IMG/VR virus record: IMGVR_UViG_3300010036_000002
Location: 1 to 36,984 of that record
Source of the DNA: a virus
Reading direction: 5' to 3' (one strand)
Length of the DNA stretch: 36,984 nucleotides
The position numbers and the translations under genes were made by a program. Under the pieces are notes generated by a model that was given only the letters and a program-made list of their open reading frames with translations, searched no databases and was not told the DNA's origin. This document shows, piece after piece, positions 19,601-26,751 of this stretch; position 1 is the stretch's first letter, and each line of letters opens with the position of its first letter.

Positions 19601-19951
19601 TTCATTGTATGCAACCCTATTTGCTGAATTAATATTCTTCAGACCATTATCATTCTTTGCAATAACGATTAAGTGATTATAGATGCTATCGGCTTCTTCA
19701 CGATTAGCTTTTGCTCGTTTATCAAAACGATCTGTAGGGGATAGATACGCTTCTAGACCAAGAATAGGCTTTATGCCTGAATCTTTTGTAAGCCGCTGAA
19801 ACTTACGCCACGAGCTTGTAGTGCCATGCTCTGTAATAGCCAGAGCATCCATTCCTACTTCTTTAGCACGTACTAGATACTCTTCAATAGACGAATACCC
19901 ATCCATAGGGCTTGCTTCGGTATGACAGTGTAAATTAATATATTCTGACAT
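16661..19951 (-). CDS. dnaE: DNA polymerase III alpha subunit (DnaE type) with PHP domain
   Basis: A 1096-residue family C replicative polymerase. The PHP domain spans about residues 1-275 and keeps metal ligands (INLHCHTEASPMDG, AITEHGT, VITDDCHHASPND), so it may proofread. The polymerase core includes GRGRGSAAGS (378-387), catalytic PDVDIDIQD (419-427) and IKMDFLGLTAL with the third Asp. The fingers and helix-hairpin region follow (YPVYQEQMMRLSVDLAGFTV, YVSYADFKEYVLRKG). The C-terminus looks like an OB-fold. It should synthesise phage DNA with the encoded helicase, primase and SSB. Start ATG has AAAGGAG upstream, after a terminator at 19986-20017. Confidence 0.95.
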   Translation of the reverse strand: MSEYINLHCHTEASPMDGYSSIEEYLVRAKEVGMDALAITEHGTTSSWRKFQRLTKDSGIKPILGLEAYLSPTDRFDKRAKANREEADSIYNHLIVIAKNDNGLKNINSANRVAYNEGFYMKPRWDFDLLAEYSEDLIVLSGCLNGVLAKAFDRGDTEAAYNWAKRFTDVFGDNFYIEIQTHNPPLINQQLIALGDELGIGIVITDDCHHASPNDRVMQEIFLILSTHPKMDKTADIGKAQQLDLMERFDYLYPDRKMTFKDFDLYLQSYDEKSQMTKELGYNRQDFYTNTLEIASKVEDYAYEEGLETLPNFSENPAETLRANVMKGLDRKGLANKQEYIDRMERELEVITGKNFSNYFLIVEDIIDWSRQQGIRIGRGRGSAAGSLVCYALRITDVDPLEYKLLFERFLDPERSDVPDVDIDIQDTRREEVKQYTINKYGHVANITTVNTYQGKKAIKDAARVIGVPYSEVNKATKVLNGISEVTGHDVIHEFKKAAIGFNKKYPDVVRIAEKLHGRITGYGMHAAGVIIANKPISDLAPIETRKVPKKDERAEVVGLDKDECESLGLIKMDFLGLTALSIVDDTVKLIKKNQGILVDPDAISLEDSSVYEMLATGNTQGVFQCEAAPYTKLLIKMGCSDFNDLTVSNALVRPGAWNAIGEDYIQAKKGIKKPQFIHEDVAHYMDDTFGYPVYQEQMMRLSVDLAGFTVGEANKLRKGIGKKKREIIDAYKPKFIEGASKKISSRLAETLWKSFEEAGAYAFNLSHAVAYSMLSVQTAWLKKHYPLEFMCAVLENEKDSDSVTDYLLECKNMGIKILLPHINKSDKSWSIEGESLRMGLSGIKYISDMLADRIIAERPYVSYADFKEYVLRKGSGLNTRVLSSLNKFGGAAFPDNPRVEDYKDNLFEFLGIPAFDNKLVTKHMREQMYTLEEYADDETFITMAMVKAVKRGEGWARVDMIDSTATAGAFTDQNTDIVKGQMYIFVIGNNRIIKAIPLANEGDVSEEVIVDFLRRPVIEEIPEGQFKILAASKRVTKAGKNMATLVISDGDKNLKTAVVFSNEFEKVRATCPLGSVRALELARTRDGSICIRDVH

Positions 19952-19985
19952 CGTTCTCCTTTATAGTTACATGAACTTTATTAAT

Positions 19986-20017
19986 AAAGGCCGGGAGGAT
20001 TTCCGCTCCCGGCCTTT
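19986..20017 (-). terminator. Intrinsic terminator after the SSB-like gene
   Basis: A 9-bp GC-rich stem, 19989-19997 with 20006-20014 (GGCCGGGAG/CTCCCGGCC), with loop GATTTCCG and three further A-T pairs outside. On the minus strand it is followed by TTTATT. It would end transcripts of the SSB-like gene before the polymerase gene. The T-runs on both sides would also make it work on the plus strand. Confidence 0.85.
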
Positions 20018-20029
20018 TAGCTTAACTTA

Positions 20030-20704
20030 TCACCAAGCGTCTGAATCGTCTTCTTTTTTAGATTCTACGGCTGCCTTTTCCTCTGCCACTGTACCTGGAT
20101 CACCATTTGGTAGGTAGTAGCTGCGCTGCTTATCAAACTCCACCTTGTATCCAATTGCAGCCTCAAGGTCTACAAGCTCAGCAAAAACTGATTCTGGAAC
20201 ATTCAATTCATTTTTTGTTTGAATAAAAGCCCATGAGGTCTGCTTACCTTCTGGTTTGGTAATCTTTAGTGTTGCATTCATTACCGATCCACCATTCTCT
20301 TCTTGAGCCCATTCGTAGAGCGGATCAAAGAATGTTCCTGGAGCTGGTCGAGAAAGAACTTTAATCTTATTGTCCTTGGCGTCTAGAACCTGAACGTACA
20401 TATTTGTCTTAGCCCACCAGTTTCCCTTAGGATCTTCCTGGTTCATCTCACAAGCAAAACAACGTCCTTCGGTCTCCATGGTGCAGAGAGCTTTACGCTT
20501 AAAGTCTTCTGGAGAAACATGTTCAACAAGGAATAATGCTGAACCATGCGCTGCATTAAAATTAGGTGCATCTGGATCTAGTTCCTGTAAGAACTGAATT
20601 CGTGCTGGATTGTTATTTGTTAATGAAAAATATGTTACCTTTGGGCGTTCCGCACGCTCAGAGCGTTCTTGCTTCTTTTTTAGAATATCTGCTAGTGTAG
20701 TCAT
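20030..20704 (-). CDS. Putative single-stranded DNA-binding protein
   Basis: A 224-residue protein. The basic N-terminus (LADILKKKQERSERAERPKV) is followed by a beta-rich core, a cysteine group (CTMETEGRCFACEMNQEDPK) that may hold zinc as in T4 gp32, and a strongly acidic end (VESKKEDDSDAW). The basic-core-acidic plan and the C-terminal acidic tail are typical of phage SSBs, where the tail recruits replication partners. It sits alone between a promoter (20755-20763) and a terminator, which suits a highly expressed protein. I infer SSB from architecture and context. Confidence 0.78.
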   Translation of the reverse strand: MTTLADILKKKQERSERAERPKVTYFSLTNNNPARIQFLQELDPDAPNFNAAHGSALFLVEHVSPEDFKRKALCTMETEGRCFACEMNQEDPKGNWWAKTNMYVQVLDAKDNKIKVLSRPAPGTFFDPLYEWAQEENGGSVMNATLKITKPEGKQTSWAFIQTKNELNVPESVFAELVDLEAAIGYKVEFDKQRSYYLPNGDPGTVAEEKAAVESKKEDDSDAW

Positions 20705-20754
20705 TTTTCTCCTGTTTTTGTATTGGCTTTCGTGTCTTTCGACTGCCTATGTAC

Positions 20755-20763
20755 ATTATAGCA
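20755..20763 (-). promoter_or_regulatory. Extended -10 promoter of the SSB-like gene
   Basis: On the minus strand TGC precedes a perfect TATAAT (20755-20760), an extended -10. It overlaps the region just after the primase stop, about 50 bases before the ATG at 20704, with AGGAGA as ribosome site. No clear -35. With the terminator downstream it makes the SSB-like gene a separate transcription unit. Confidence 0.6.
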
Positions 20764-20764
20764 T

Positions 20765-21826
20765 CTAGCTAATACTGAAATCTGCTATTTCACGTTTCCA
20801 CAACTCGTACTGAACAGATGATACTGCATTGTTTATGCATTGTGCAATCTCAACCTCTTCCATATCCCCGGCATCTTTTGCACCATGTGGATACACTACG
20901 CCGCAGTCAAAACTAGCCCACCTGATGCGCTTATGACGCATATCAGATGCTATATGCTCACCTAGCGCTCTACCAGGACTGTGGCCAGTGCAGACGCCAG
21001 GGCATCTCTTGCAGAGCAGCTCAACATGATCTTTTGGATCGTCATTGTCTGTCATGATGATAATCTCATTAAAGTATCTATTCAATAGCTGCCTATGCGA
21101 CTCTGTAAAAAAACCTCCATTGGTAGCTACTACATTAGGAAAACCTGCCTGATGAATTCGCATGGCATCCATTGAGCTTTCAACTATAATTACAGACTCA
21201 TATTTACGAACTCTATGAATATTAAATAATGTTTTTCTAGTTGGAATCTTCTTGCTATTCTCAAATCTCTTACCAACAATTGTTCTACCTATAACCCCCA
21301 CCAAGTTTGATTCCCAATCATGAACAGGAATAGCTACCAGACCTTTAGAGGCTGAATAGCCGACTTGGAAGTAAGCCATTGTTTTATCTGTAAAGCCTCG
21401 ACCCTGCATATACTCTTGAGCCGGGGAATTCCAGAAGGCGTCTGACATCTCATTCATCTTTGAATATGGAAATGTAGGCAACTCTAGTTTTTTATCAAAG
21501 ATATCAGTAACCTGACGTTCAATTGCTTTATTTTCAGATTCATACTTACTAATAATTCTCTTTGCCGGAAAGATCGTTATGTTTCCAGTACGCATAACTA
21601 GATTTAGCAGTGTGCCCTTTTGTTGACATGACGGATTATGACAAAAATATAATCCGCTCTCTTTGTTTACGGCAAAGCTAGGGGTTGAAACATTTCTATG
21701 AAATGGACAATACGAAAGCCAAACATTATCTGTTTCACTACGTACATCTACACCAATTTCAGCAAGAATACTATAGACCTGCTGCTCGGTATAGAGCTCA
21801 GGTTGCTTTGACCAATCTTCCTTCAC
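20765..21826 (-). CDS. DnaG-like DNA primase
   Basis: A 353-residue primase. The N-terminal CHC2-type zinc finger has C40, H43, C62 and C67 (SYCPFHRN, YFCHNPSCQQKG). The TOPRIM domain follows, with VIIVESSMDAMRIHQAGFP giving the catalytic Glu, and EIIIMTDNDDPKD the DxD-type acids. Just after the TOPRIM acids is an insert, CKRCPGVCTGHSPG, with spacing that could bind a second metal. It should make RNA primers for the DnaE-type polymerase. No C-terminal helicase domain is fused; a separate DnaB-like gene lies upstream. Start at 21826 overlaps the preceding gene by 29 bases. Confidence 0.9.
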   Translation of the reverse strand: MKEDWSKQPELYTEQQVYSILAEIGVDVRSETDNVWLSYCPFHRNVSTPSFAVNKESGLYFCHNPSCQQKGTLLNLVMRTGNITIFPAKRIISKYESENKAIERQVTDIFDKKLELPTFPYSKMNEMSDAFWNSPAQEYMQGRGFTDKTMAYFQVGYSASKGLVAIPVHDWESNLVGVIGRTIVGKRFENSKKIPTRKTLFNIHRVRKYESVIIVESSMDAMRIHQAGFPNVVATNGGFFTESHRQLLNRYFNEIIIMTDNDDPKDHVELLCKRCPGVCTGHSPGRALGEHIASDMRHKRIRWASFDCGVVYPHGAKDAGDMEEVEIAQCINNAVSSVQYELWKREIADFSIS

Positions 21827-22073
21827 TCCAGAAATCCCATTCTAATGCTTTCTTCTTACCAACAAATGCTGCATACATCGTCAATGCAAACGAATACTTC
21901 TTATCCAGTCTAGCAGTAGACCATAAAGGTTTCATATCATGAATAGGAAGATAGCCTAGCGAACGCATCTCATCAATAATCCCGCGTTCAAGCTCGCCCC
22001 GCAGTCGGATGAAATCAGAATCATCTCTAATCTGTCCTATGCGTTCAAATCGTTTAATATTCTTGCCATGCAT
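21798..22073 (-). CDS. Hypothetical protein between helicase and primase
   Basis: A 91-residue basic protein (MHGKNIKRFERIGQIRDDSD). It has a helical first half and an aromatic C-terminal half (KYSFALTMYAAFVGKKKALE, then WDFWSEGRLV). AGAGG precedes the ATG at 22073. It may assist the primase or helicase given its position, but no motif shows this. Confidence 0.7.
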   Translation of the reverse strand: MHGKNIKRFERIGQIRDDSDFIRLRGELERGIIDEMRSLGYLPIHDMKPLWSTARLDKKYSFALTMYAAFVGKKKALEWDFWSEGRLVKAT

Positions 22074-22082
22074 ATTTCGCCT

Positions 22083-23342
22083 CTACAATTCGTCATCAAA
22101 TGGGTCATCTTCCCATGCTTCAGTAATTGTACCATTCTCAATATCCAGCTTAACTTTAAAATCAAAAAGAGGACCATTTCTGTTTTTCTTCGCACAGATT
22201 TCTGTACTATGAAAAGAATGACCTCCTTCGGTCACCTTATTAGAAAATAGACTAAGAACTAGATCGGCATCGTACGCTGCCTGCTTTGAGCCAGCCGCCT
22301 CATAGATCTCTGGAGGCTTATTGTATTCTTTTGTATCGTTTGAGCTAGCGCTTACCACTGCAATGATTGGAATATCATTCGACATAGAAAGCGATTTGAG
22401 CTCCTTAGAAACGTTACGAATCTTATCCGTCTCACCCTGCGAACCTTTATTATCCGACATCAGCTGTAGATAATCTACAAATACAATGTCAGCTCCATAC
22501 TGATCAATCTTCCCCTGAAGCTGCGACGGAGAAAAATCACCCATCCCATCACTGGAAGACACTACGAAGGTTCCATTGGCCCCTAGGTTATCTCCTGACC
22601 AACGCTTCAAGGCATCCATATCAATTTGTGCTCTGGACAGATCAGATATCTTAAATTCGCCCTTAGACATAAAGGTATAGGCCCTGTCACGAACTGAGTT
22701 TGGTGACATTTCCAATGAAATAAATAGTACCTTGAATCCCTGAGTCCAAGCATTAATAGCTAGATCCAGAGCAAACCATGACTTACCCTGATTAGTTCTA
22801 GACATAACCCAAATGAACTGTCCTCCAGCCCAACCGGTTGGATAGCAGGCATCGATAGAGTCAAAGCCTGAACGAATACCTAGAATACCACCATTTTCTT
22901 CCATCCGGCGATGGAGCTCAGAATAATGCTCCATCGACTTATCGGCGTCTGTAATATCAAGATCTTTGATTCCACTAGTAGCTTTAGTTAGGGCTGACAT
23001 AAACTTATTCATATTGGCGATTAGCTCATCATTAGGACGAACACCAATACCTTTAGCTAGCCCTCTAGCAATACGCTCAAGAGTTGAAGAAGTATATTCG
23101 TCTCTAAGCTGCTCAAGATAATGCTTTACCGTACCTGTTGTTTTCTCGTATTTAAAATCTGCAAATTCTTCTTCAAGGATATCCAATGGGATAATTCCAC
23201 GGTGCTTATAGTAGTACTCTTTCATATATAGCCAAACATCACCATATGACTGAAAGAGCTCATCTACGTTTGCACTATTAATTACCGGAGCAATATCCTT
23301 CTGATCAATTATTGCAGAGATAAGTCTGACTTCATTGATCAC
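22083..23342 (-). CDS. DnaB-like replicative helicase
   Basis: A 419-residue RecA-fold hexameric helicase that unwinds the fork. The N-terminal helical domain (about 1-150) is followed by the ATPase: Walker A SRTNQGKSW, then the Glu-containing strand KVLFISLEMSPNSVRDRA, Walker B DIVFVDYLQLMSD, and the arginine-finger region near the end (KKNRNGPLFDFKVKLD). This is the DnaB/KaiC-like order. The start is a GTG at 23342 overlapping the upstream stop (GTGA), so it is coupled to the small gene before it. Confidence 0.92.
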   Translation of the reverse strand: MINEVRLISAIIDQKDIAPVINSANVDELFQSYGDVWLYMKEYYYKHRGIIPLDILEEEFADFKYEKTTGTVKHYLEQLRDEYTSSTLERIARGLAKGIGVRPNDELIANMNKFMSALTKATSGIKDLDITDADKSMEHYSELHRRMEENGGILGIRSGFDSIDACYPTGWAGGQFIWVMSRTNQGKSWFALDLAINAWTQGFKVLFISLEMSPNSVRDRAYTFMSKGEFKISDLSRAQIDMDALKRWSGDNLGANGTFVVSSSDGMGDFSPSQLQGKIDQYGADIVFVDYLQLMSDNKGSQGETDKIRNVSKELKSLSMSNDIPIIAVVSASSNDTKEYNKPPEIYEAAGSKQAAYDADLVLSLFSNKVTEGGHSFHSTEICAKKNRNGPLFDFKVKLDIENGTITEAWEDDPFDDEL

Positions 23343-23671
23343 TTGCCATACCTTTCTCTAAATTCACGAACGCTCTCTTCGGTTTGTCGTCTCAATTGAT
23401 TTCTCTCAAATGCTTGAGCCTTCTGAAACTCATACTCCTCAGAAATTTCAGCATACTCATATGCGAAAGAAGTTATAGTTGGACGCTTCTCTGTTCTTAG
23501 ATAAAAATCTATAAGCCTTTTAAGCTCCGTAAGAGAGAAATCCTTTAGTGCATCCTTGAGAGGATATTTCACCTTACTTCTAGGAATGACCTGGTCTCTT
23601 CCATATCTAGCTTTATACTGATCCTTGTAGTACTTTATAAGTGCTTCTGCATTCTTAAATGCTTCTACCAT
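23339..23671 (-). CDS. Small basic helical protein before the helicase
   Basis: A 110-residue, strongly charged helical protein (MVEAFKNAEALIKYYKDQYK). It includes LTELKRLIDFYLRTEKRPTI and a C-terminal helix with QLRRQTEESVREFRERYGK. Its location directly before a DnaB-like helicase and its helical, basic nature are compatible with a helicase-loading or DNA-binding protein. That is inference from context; I recognise no loader motif and no ATPase motif. Confidence 0.68.
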   Translation of the reverse strand: MVEAFKNAEALIKYYKDQYKARYGRDQVIPRSKVKYPLKDALKDFSLTELKRLIDFYLRTEKRPTITSFAYEYAEISEEYEFQKAQAFERNQLRRQTEESVREFRERYGK

Positions 23672-23881
23672 CTAGGACCACGATTTCCCTGTAGCGTTCT
23701 CAAGTTTAGTAGTAAGTTTGTCCTCTACCATAAGATAGACTCGATCAATTGCATCATCAATTTCTTCATCCGGCAAAACATATGTATCAACTTCTACGTC
23801 TAGACGAATATTTTCATAATCACCTATTTTTAAAGTTGTGCCCAGCTTAATGTTTACTTTACTCAGTTGTTCCTGCATCAT
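23672..23881 (-). CDS. Small hypothetical protein
   Basis: A 69-residue acidic protein, MMQEQLSKVNIKLGTTLKIG onward, with a beta-strand first half (DYENIRLDVEVDTYV) and a helix (DEEIDDAIDRVYLMVEDKLT). GAGGTGG precedes the two adjacent ATG codons at 23881 and 23878. It overlaps the end of the gene upstream by 23 bases. I know similar short proteins in phage replication regions but no function. Confidence 0.68.
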   Translation of the reverse strand: MMQEQLSKVNIKLGTTLKIGDYENIRLDVEVDTYVLPDEEIDDAIDRVYLMVEDKLTTKLENATGKSWS

Positions 23882-24170
23882 CCACCTCCAATTTCTCTAG
23901 CACTGCCGCCGAACCATGAAAACCAAAATTAGTTTTTAATGATTCTTTCTCGTCTTCATCTTGCTCTTCTTCGTGACCTTCTAAAAGTTCATCTAGTTTT
24001 TCACCAAATACCAGCCACTGATCTGAAATCTTTAGTAGTGAATCAACATCTCTATCAACAGTTGCGATCTCGCCAGCTAAATCCATAACTTGAACGGCTT
24101 GTGAGATTGCCACCACAAGACTAATCGTACCACCATCTTCAATTGCGGTGTATTGTATTTTCTTAACCAT
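23859..24170 (-). CDS. Acidic hypothetical protein
   Basis: A 103-residue protein (MVKKIQYTAIEDGGTISLVV). After a hydrophobic N-terminal part with helix VAISQAVQVMDLAGEIATVD comes a very acidic stretch (LLEGHEEEQDEDEKESLKTN). The ATG at 24170 overlaps the previous stop (TAATG). The function is unknown. The acidic segment suggests a flexible linker or partner-binding region. Confidence 0.68.
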   Translation of the reverse strand: MVKKIQYTAIEDGGTISLVVAISQAVQVMDLAGEIATVDRDVDSLLKISDQWLVFGEKLDELLEGHEEEQDEDEKESLKTNFGFHGSAAVLEKLEVDDAGTTE

Positions 24171-24655
24171 TACAAAGCTCTCCAGACTTGCACTTCTTCA
24201 CCATCTGAGTTTCTTACAAAATATGACGTACTACCACGCATGGCTTGTTTTAATTCTGCCCGAGTGGCTAGCTTGACGGCATGATGAGGAAACCCATCTT
24301 TTCCTCTAGGAAAAAGCTCATATATTCTATCTCGTAGCTCGAAAACATCATCTTCAGACCACAGAAGCCTTGTAGGTCTACGAGTAGCAATTTGATACTC
24401 TAACCCAGAAGGCTTCTCAATTAATTTATTCTTAAGGAATTTCTGAATCTCAACATATGGTCTTTTAATAAGTGCAGATACTTGCTTTAGGGTGTATGCC
24501 TTCTGATATGACCTGAGTGTACTGCTATAGAAATACTGTACTCTTTCTTCCTCAGGATAACAGAAGGCAACAACCGTGTCCGCTATTCTTACTATCTTTA
24601 AACGCTTATGAAGTTTGCCATTAAGAAAGAACAGAGTTGGCAGTATTTCGGCCAA
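24170..24655 (-). CDS. MerR/excisionase-like HTH DNA-binding protein
   Basis: A 161-residue protein. The central part AYTLKQVSALIKRPYVEIQK followed by FLKNKLIEKPSG is a winged helix-turn-helix of MerR/excisionase type: helix, turn, recognition helix, then a wing. The C-terminal part (DDVFELRDRIYELFPRGKDG) is helical. It is a candidate regulator or DNA-structure protein at the head of the replication genes. The start is a TTG at 24655 inside the preceding zinc-ribbon gene, with GGGAG 11 bases upstream, so the exact start is uncertain. Confidence 0.75.
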   Translation of the reverse strand: MAEILPTLFFLNGKLHKRLKIVRIADTVVAFCYPEEERVQYFYSSTLRSYQKAYTLKQVSALIKRPYVEIQKFLKNKLIEKPSGLEYQIATRRPTRLLWSEDDVFELRDRIYELFPRGKDGFPHHAVKLATRAELKQAMRGSTSYFVRNSDGEEVQVWRAL

Positions 24656-24827
24656 AATGTCCGAGCTCCCTCTTACGTTCTAATCGTGCTATTGCTTGAG
24701 CAAGCTCAGATTCTCTTCTGGCCTCCCAACGCTTACTACATCTTAGACAAAATAGCTCCACATGTCCGTAGTTACTATATGTCCTGTCTAAGAACACTCT
24801 ACCTTCACATTTAGGACAAAACAACAT
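24621..24827 (-). CDS. Zinc-ribbon protein
   Basis: A 68-residue protein with a CxxC...CxxC zinc ribbon: MLFCPKCEGRVFLD, then GHVELFCLRCSKRW, followed by a basic helix (ELAQAIARLERKRELGHFGR). It is likely to bind nucleic acid. Start ATG at 24827; GAGGGA lies rather far upstream (about 12 bases). It overlaps the HTH gene by 35 bases. Confidence 0.72.
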   Translation of the reverse strand: MLFCPKCEGRVFLDRTYSNYGHVELFCLRCSKRWEARRESELAQAIARLERKRELGHFGRNTANSVLS

Positions 24828-24835
24828 GCTTGCGA

Positions 24836-25120
24836 TTAGTCCCTCGGTGTGACCAGGCTATTAGCTAGCTTGGCTTCTACCGCCGTCCCCTCAAAGAGGA
24901 ACTTGTAAAGAAGCTGCGAGGCTGCAAATACGACACCAATTGAGGTGGCCACATCTGTTCCTGTCAGCGCACCTGTAGCAATACAGGTTACAACACCACC
25001 AACAACTGAAACTACGGTTGCAACAGCAGCCTTAGCTTTTGCTGACCAGCTTACGCTCTTAAGCAATGAGCTCACAAGCACAACCACAATACCAACAGCG
25101 GCTGAAATAGATACTAACAA
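24836..25120 (-). CDS. Putative holin-like membrane protein
   Basis: A 94-residue protein with a start at TTG 25120, chosen because GGGAG lies six bases upstream; the longer reading from 25156 has none. Hydrophobic segments: LVSISAAVGIVVVLVSSLL, then ATVVSVVGGVVTCIATGALT, then a weaker SIGVVFAASQLLYKFLF. Two to three membrane spans with small residues and a charged C-terminal tail fit a small holin. No endolysin gene is adjacent in this window, so the lysis role is unconfirmed and another membrane function is possible. Confidence 0.62.
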   Translation of the reverse strand: MLVSISAAVGIVVVLVSSLLKSVSWSAKAKAAVATVVSVVGGVVTCIATGALTGTDVATSIGVVFAASQLLYKFLFEGTAVEAKLANSLVTPRD

Positions 25121-25140
25121 TTTAATCTCCCTTGTTTTAT

Positions 25141-25938
25141 TTAACTTACATTGCAACCCATCAAGAAAACTCCACCTAGATATTTACCAAGGAAGCTTCC
25201 GTTATGCGTGCTTATATTGTATATAGTACCATCTTGTTTATCCGCACGCCATTGGGTAGGGACAGTAATTATATGATCCTGCTGCAATGTTATTGATATA
25301 GCGTTCCTATTCCGCCCCCATCTGGTTCTGTGTGGACCCCAATATGTTCCCACCCCCGCGCGAGGCGCAACATGATAAACCATATCCATAACAAAAGAGC
25401 TTTGTGCAAATACTGTTTTCATGTAGTGCATTCTGGGCTGTAAAATATTCCAATGAAAAAACGTATTAAGCCAAAGCTGTGCTTCTTCACCCGTTATATC
25501 TTGAATACATTTCCAGATCTCATCTGAATATAATGGTGGCCTTTTATGCCTAATAGAGGACGCTGCCATTCTGGCAGTCCACTCTATAAACTCATCATCT
25601 TGACTTCGCTTATACGGCTCAAATGGCTTACAGCCTAACAAAGCTTTGTTTTTTGGTGTTTTATCCATAAAAATACTATTCATCGTAACTTTGGTTAGCT
25701 CACGAGTTTTTACATCAGTTATTAGAACCGGGTGATCAGGAGTAGTTGTAAAATGTAATCCGACCTTCTTAGGGCCAATTAGACCTACGTGCTGCCACTC
25801 AGTCTTAACCTCTGAAACTACATCATACTCTGTACAATTTCTCGCCGAGTTGTAAGATATTACTCTATCCCCCGGCGATAGATCTTGAGCATGAATATAA
25901 CCTCTTGGGGTCCATACAAGTATCTTATCGGGAAGCAC
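25141..25938 (-). CDS. Free-standing intein-like Hint protein lacking splice residues
   Basis: A 265-residue protein with a Hedgehog/intein (Hint) fold. Block A-like start MLPDKILVWTPRGYIHAQDL then SPGDRVISYN; block B TTTPDHPVLI with the conserved TxxH-type His at 69; C-terminal block F-like TIYNISTHNGSFLG then GGVFLMGCN. In a splicing intein the first residue is Cys/Ser and the end is HN before Cys/Ser. Here the position is the start Met (GTG codon), and HN is replaced by MG, although the following Cys remains. Splicing should therefore be impossible. The middle (about 85-200) is unrecognised. The start overlaps the phosphoesterase stop (TAGTG). Confidence 0.8.
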   Translation of the reverse strand: MLPDKILVWTPRGYIHAQDLSPGDRVISYNSARNCTEYDVVSEVKTEWQHVGLIGPKKVGLHFTTTPDHPVLITDVKTRELTKVTMNSIFMDKTPKNKALLGCKPFEPYKRSQDDEFIEWTARMAASSIRHKRPPLYSDEIWKCIQDITGEEAQLWLNTFFHWNILQPRMHYMKTVFAQSSFVMDMVYHVAPRAGVGTYWGPHRTRWGRNRNAISITLQQDHIITVPTQWRADKQDGTIYNISTHNGSFLGKYLGGVFLMGCNVS

Positions 25939-26702
25939 TAGCCATCAAAACGCTTTCCGTCAACCCAGCAGGTTAAACCATTTGACGTATCTTTAATTCT
26001 AATCAAGTTAACATGCGCCTGATTATCTGAAATGTGGGCTGTTGCAAATCCACGCTGCCAGTTATGAACCGTCTGATAAGTATGTAGTTCAGGTCTAGTC
26101 ATATGACCGATCTCGTATCCTTCTAGCTCAATCTCAGCTAGAGGCATTGTATTGTAGTACGATCCCATTCTATGACTATGTCCACGAAGAAGAGATACTC
26201 CATAATTACCAATATCATTACGTACAGACTCACCAGAATGCTTACTAATAGCCTCACCGTGGTGAACAAAAAGACCACCGAGTCTCTTCACTGGTGGCAT
26301 CTCATAATCGTGCCAAGCAAAACCACTATTTGAAAGCCCATACAAAGATTCAGGTGTAATGTAATCCATCACATTTGGAGCATGCTTCTTAAGATAGTTC
26401 TTATATCTGTAGTAATCGTGATTGCCACCATGAAAATGCTTGTCTTCAGCTTTCTTACAAGTCGTATTGAATTCCTCTAGAAACTTCTTAACAAGATCTG
26501 CACCCGGCTTAACGCTATCATACTCTGCTGGTGTTCCCTCTACCCATCTACCAGCACACTCTGCATCATCTGCATCCCCCGCGATATCGAACGCATCTGG
26601 CTGCCACCATTTCATCACCTTAAAGAAGAGAGCCATCGCTCTAGGATCTTCCTTGGGGAAATGCATATCAGAAATAAAAGCTTGTTTTAGATCGTTTGAC
26701 AT
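25938..26702 (-). CDS. Calcineurin-like metallophosphoesterase
   Basis: A 254-residue phosphoesterase with two-metal site motifs in order: SDMHF (D-x-H), DIAGDADD (GDxxD), HGGNHDYY (GNHD), FVHHG (H) and RGHSHR (GHxH). It should hydrolyse a phosphodiester or phosphomonoester; nucleotide, RNA-end or DNA substrates are all possible. AAGGA is four bases before the ATG at 26702. Longer readings would enter the terminator. A weak promoter-like TTGCGC, 17 bases, TAGTCT preceded by TGC overlaps the terminator. The Hint gene begins on its stop codon. Confidence 0.9.
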   Translation of the reverse strand: MSNDLKQAFISDMHFPKEDPRAMALFFKVMKWWQPDAFDIAGDADDAECAGRWVEGTPAEYDSVKPGADLVKKFLEEFNTTCKKAEDKHFHGGNHDYYRYKNYLKKHAPNVMDYITPESLYGLSNSGFAWHDYEMPPVKRLGGLFVHHGEAISKHSGESVRNDIGNYGVSLLRGHSHRMGSYYNTMPLAEIELEGYEIGHMTRPELHTYQTVHNWQRGFATAHISDNQAHVNLIRIKDTSNGLTCWVDGKRFDG

Positions 26703-26751
26703 TTTTCCTTCTCTCTCGCCCTTGCGGGTAAGATCAAGACTAGCAGACAGT

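Noticed and set aside
20765-21826. The CxxCxxxC insert in the primase as a novel domain
   Set aside because: I recall similar Cys-rich inserts after the TOPRIM acids in primases of other actinobacterial phages, so it is probably a family feature.
25121-25156. Longer start for the holin-like protein
   Set aside because: The upstream TTG lies in the Hint gene without a ribosome site, while TTG at 25120 has GGGAG six bases upstream and begins right before the first membrane segment.
25141-25938. Active intein spliced from the phosphoesterase
   Set aside because: A stop codon separates the two genes, the first Cys/Ser and terminal HN are missing, and the phosphoesterase is complete without it.
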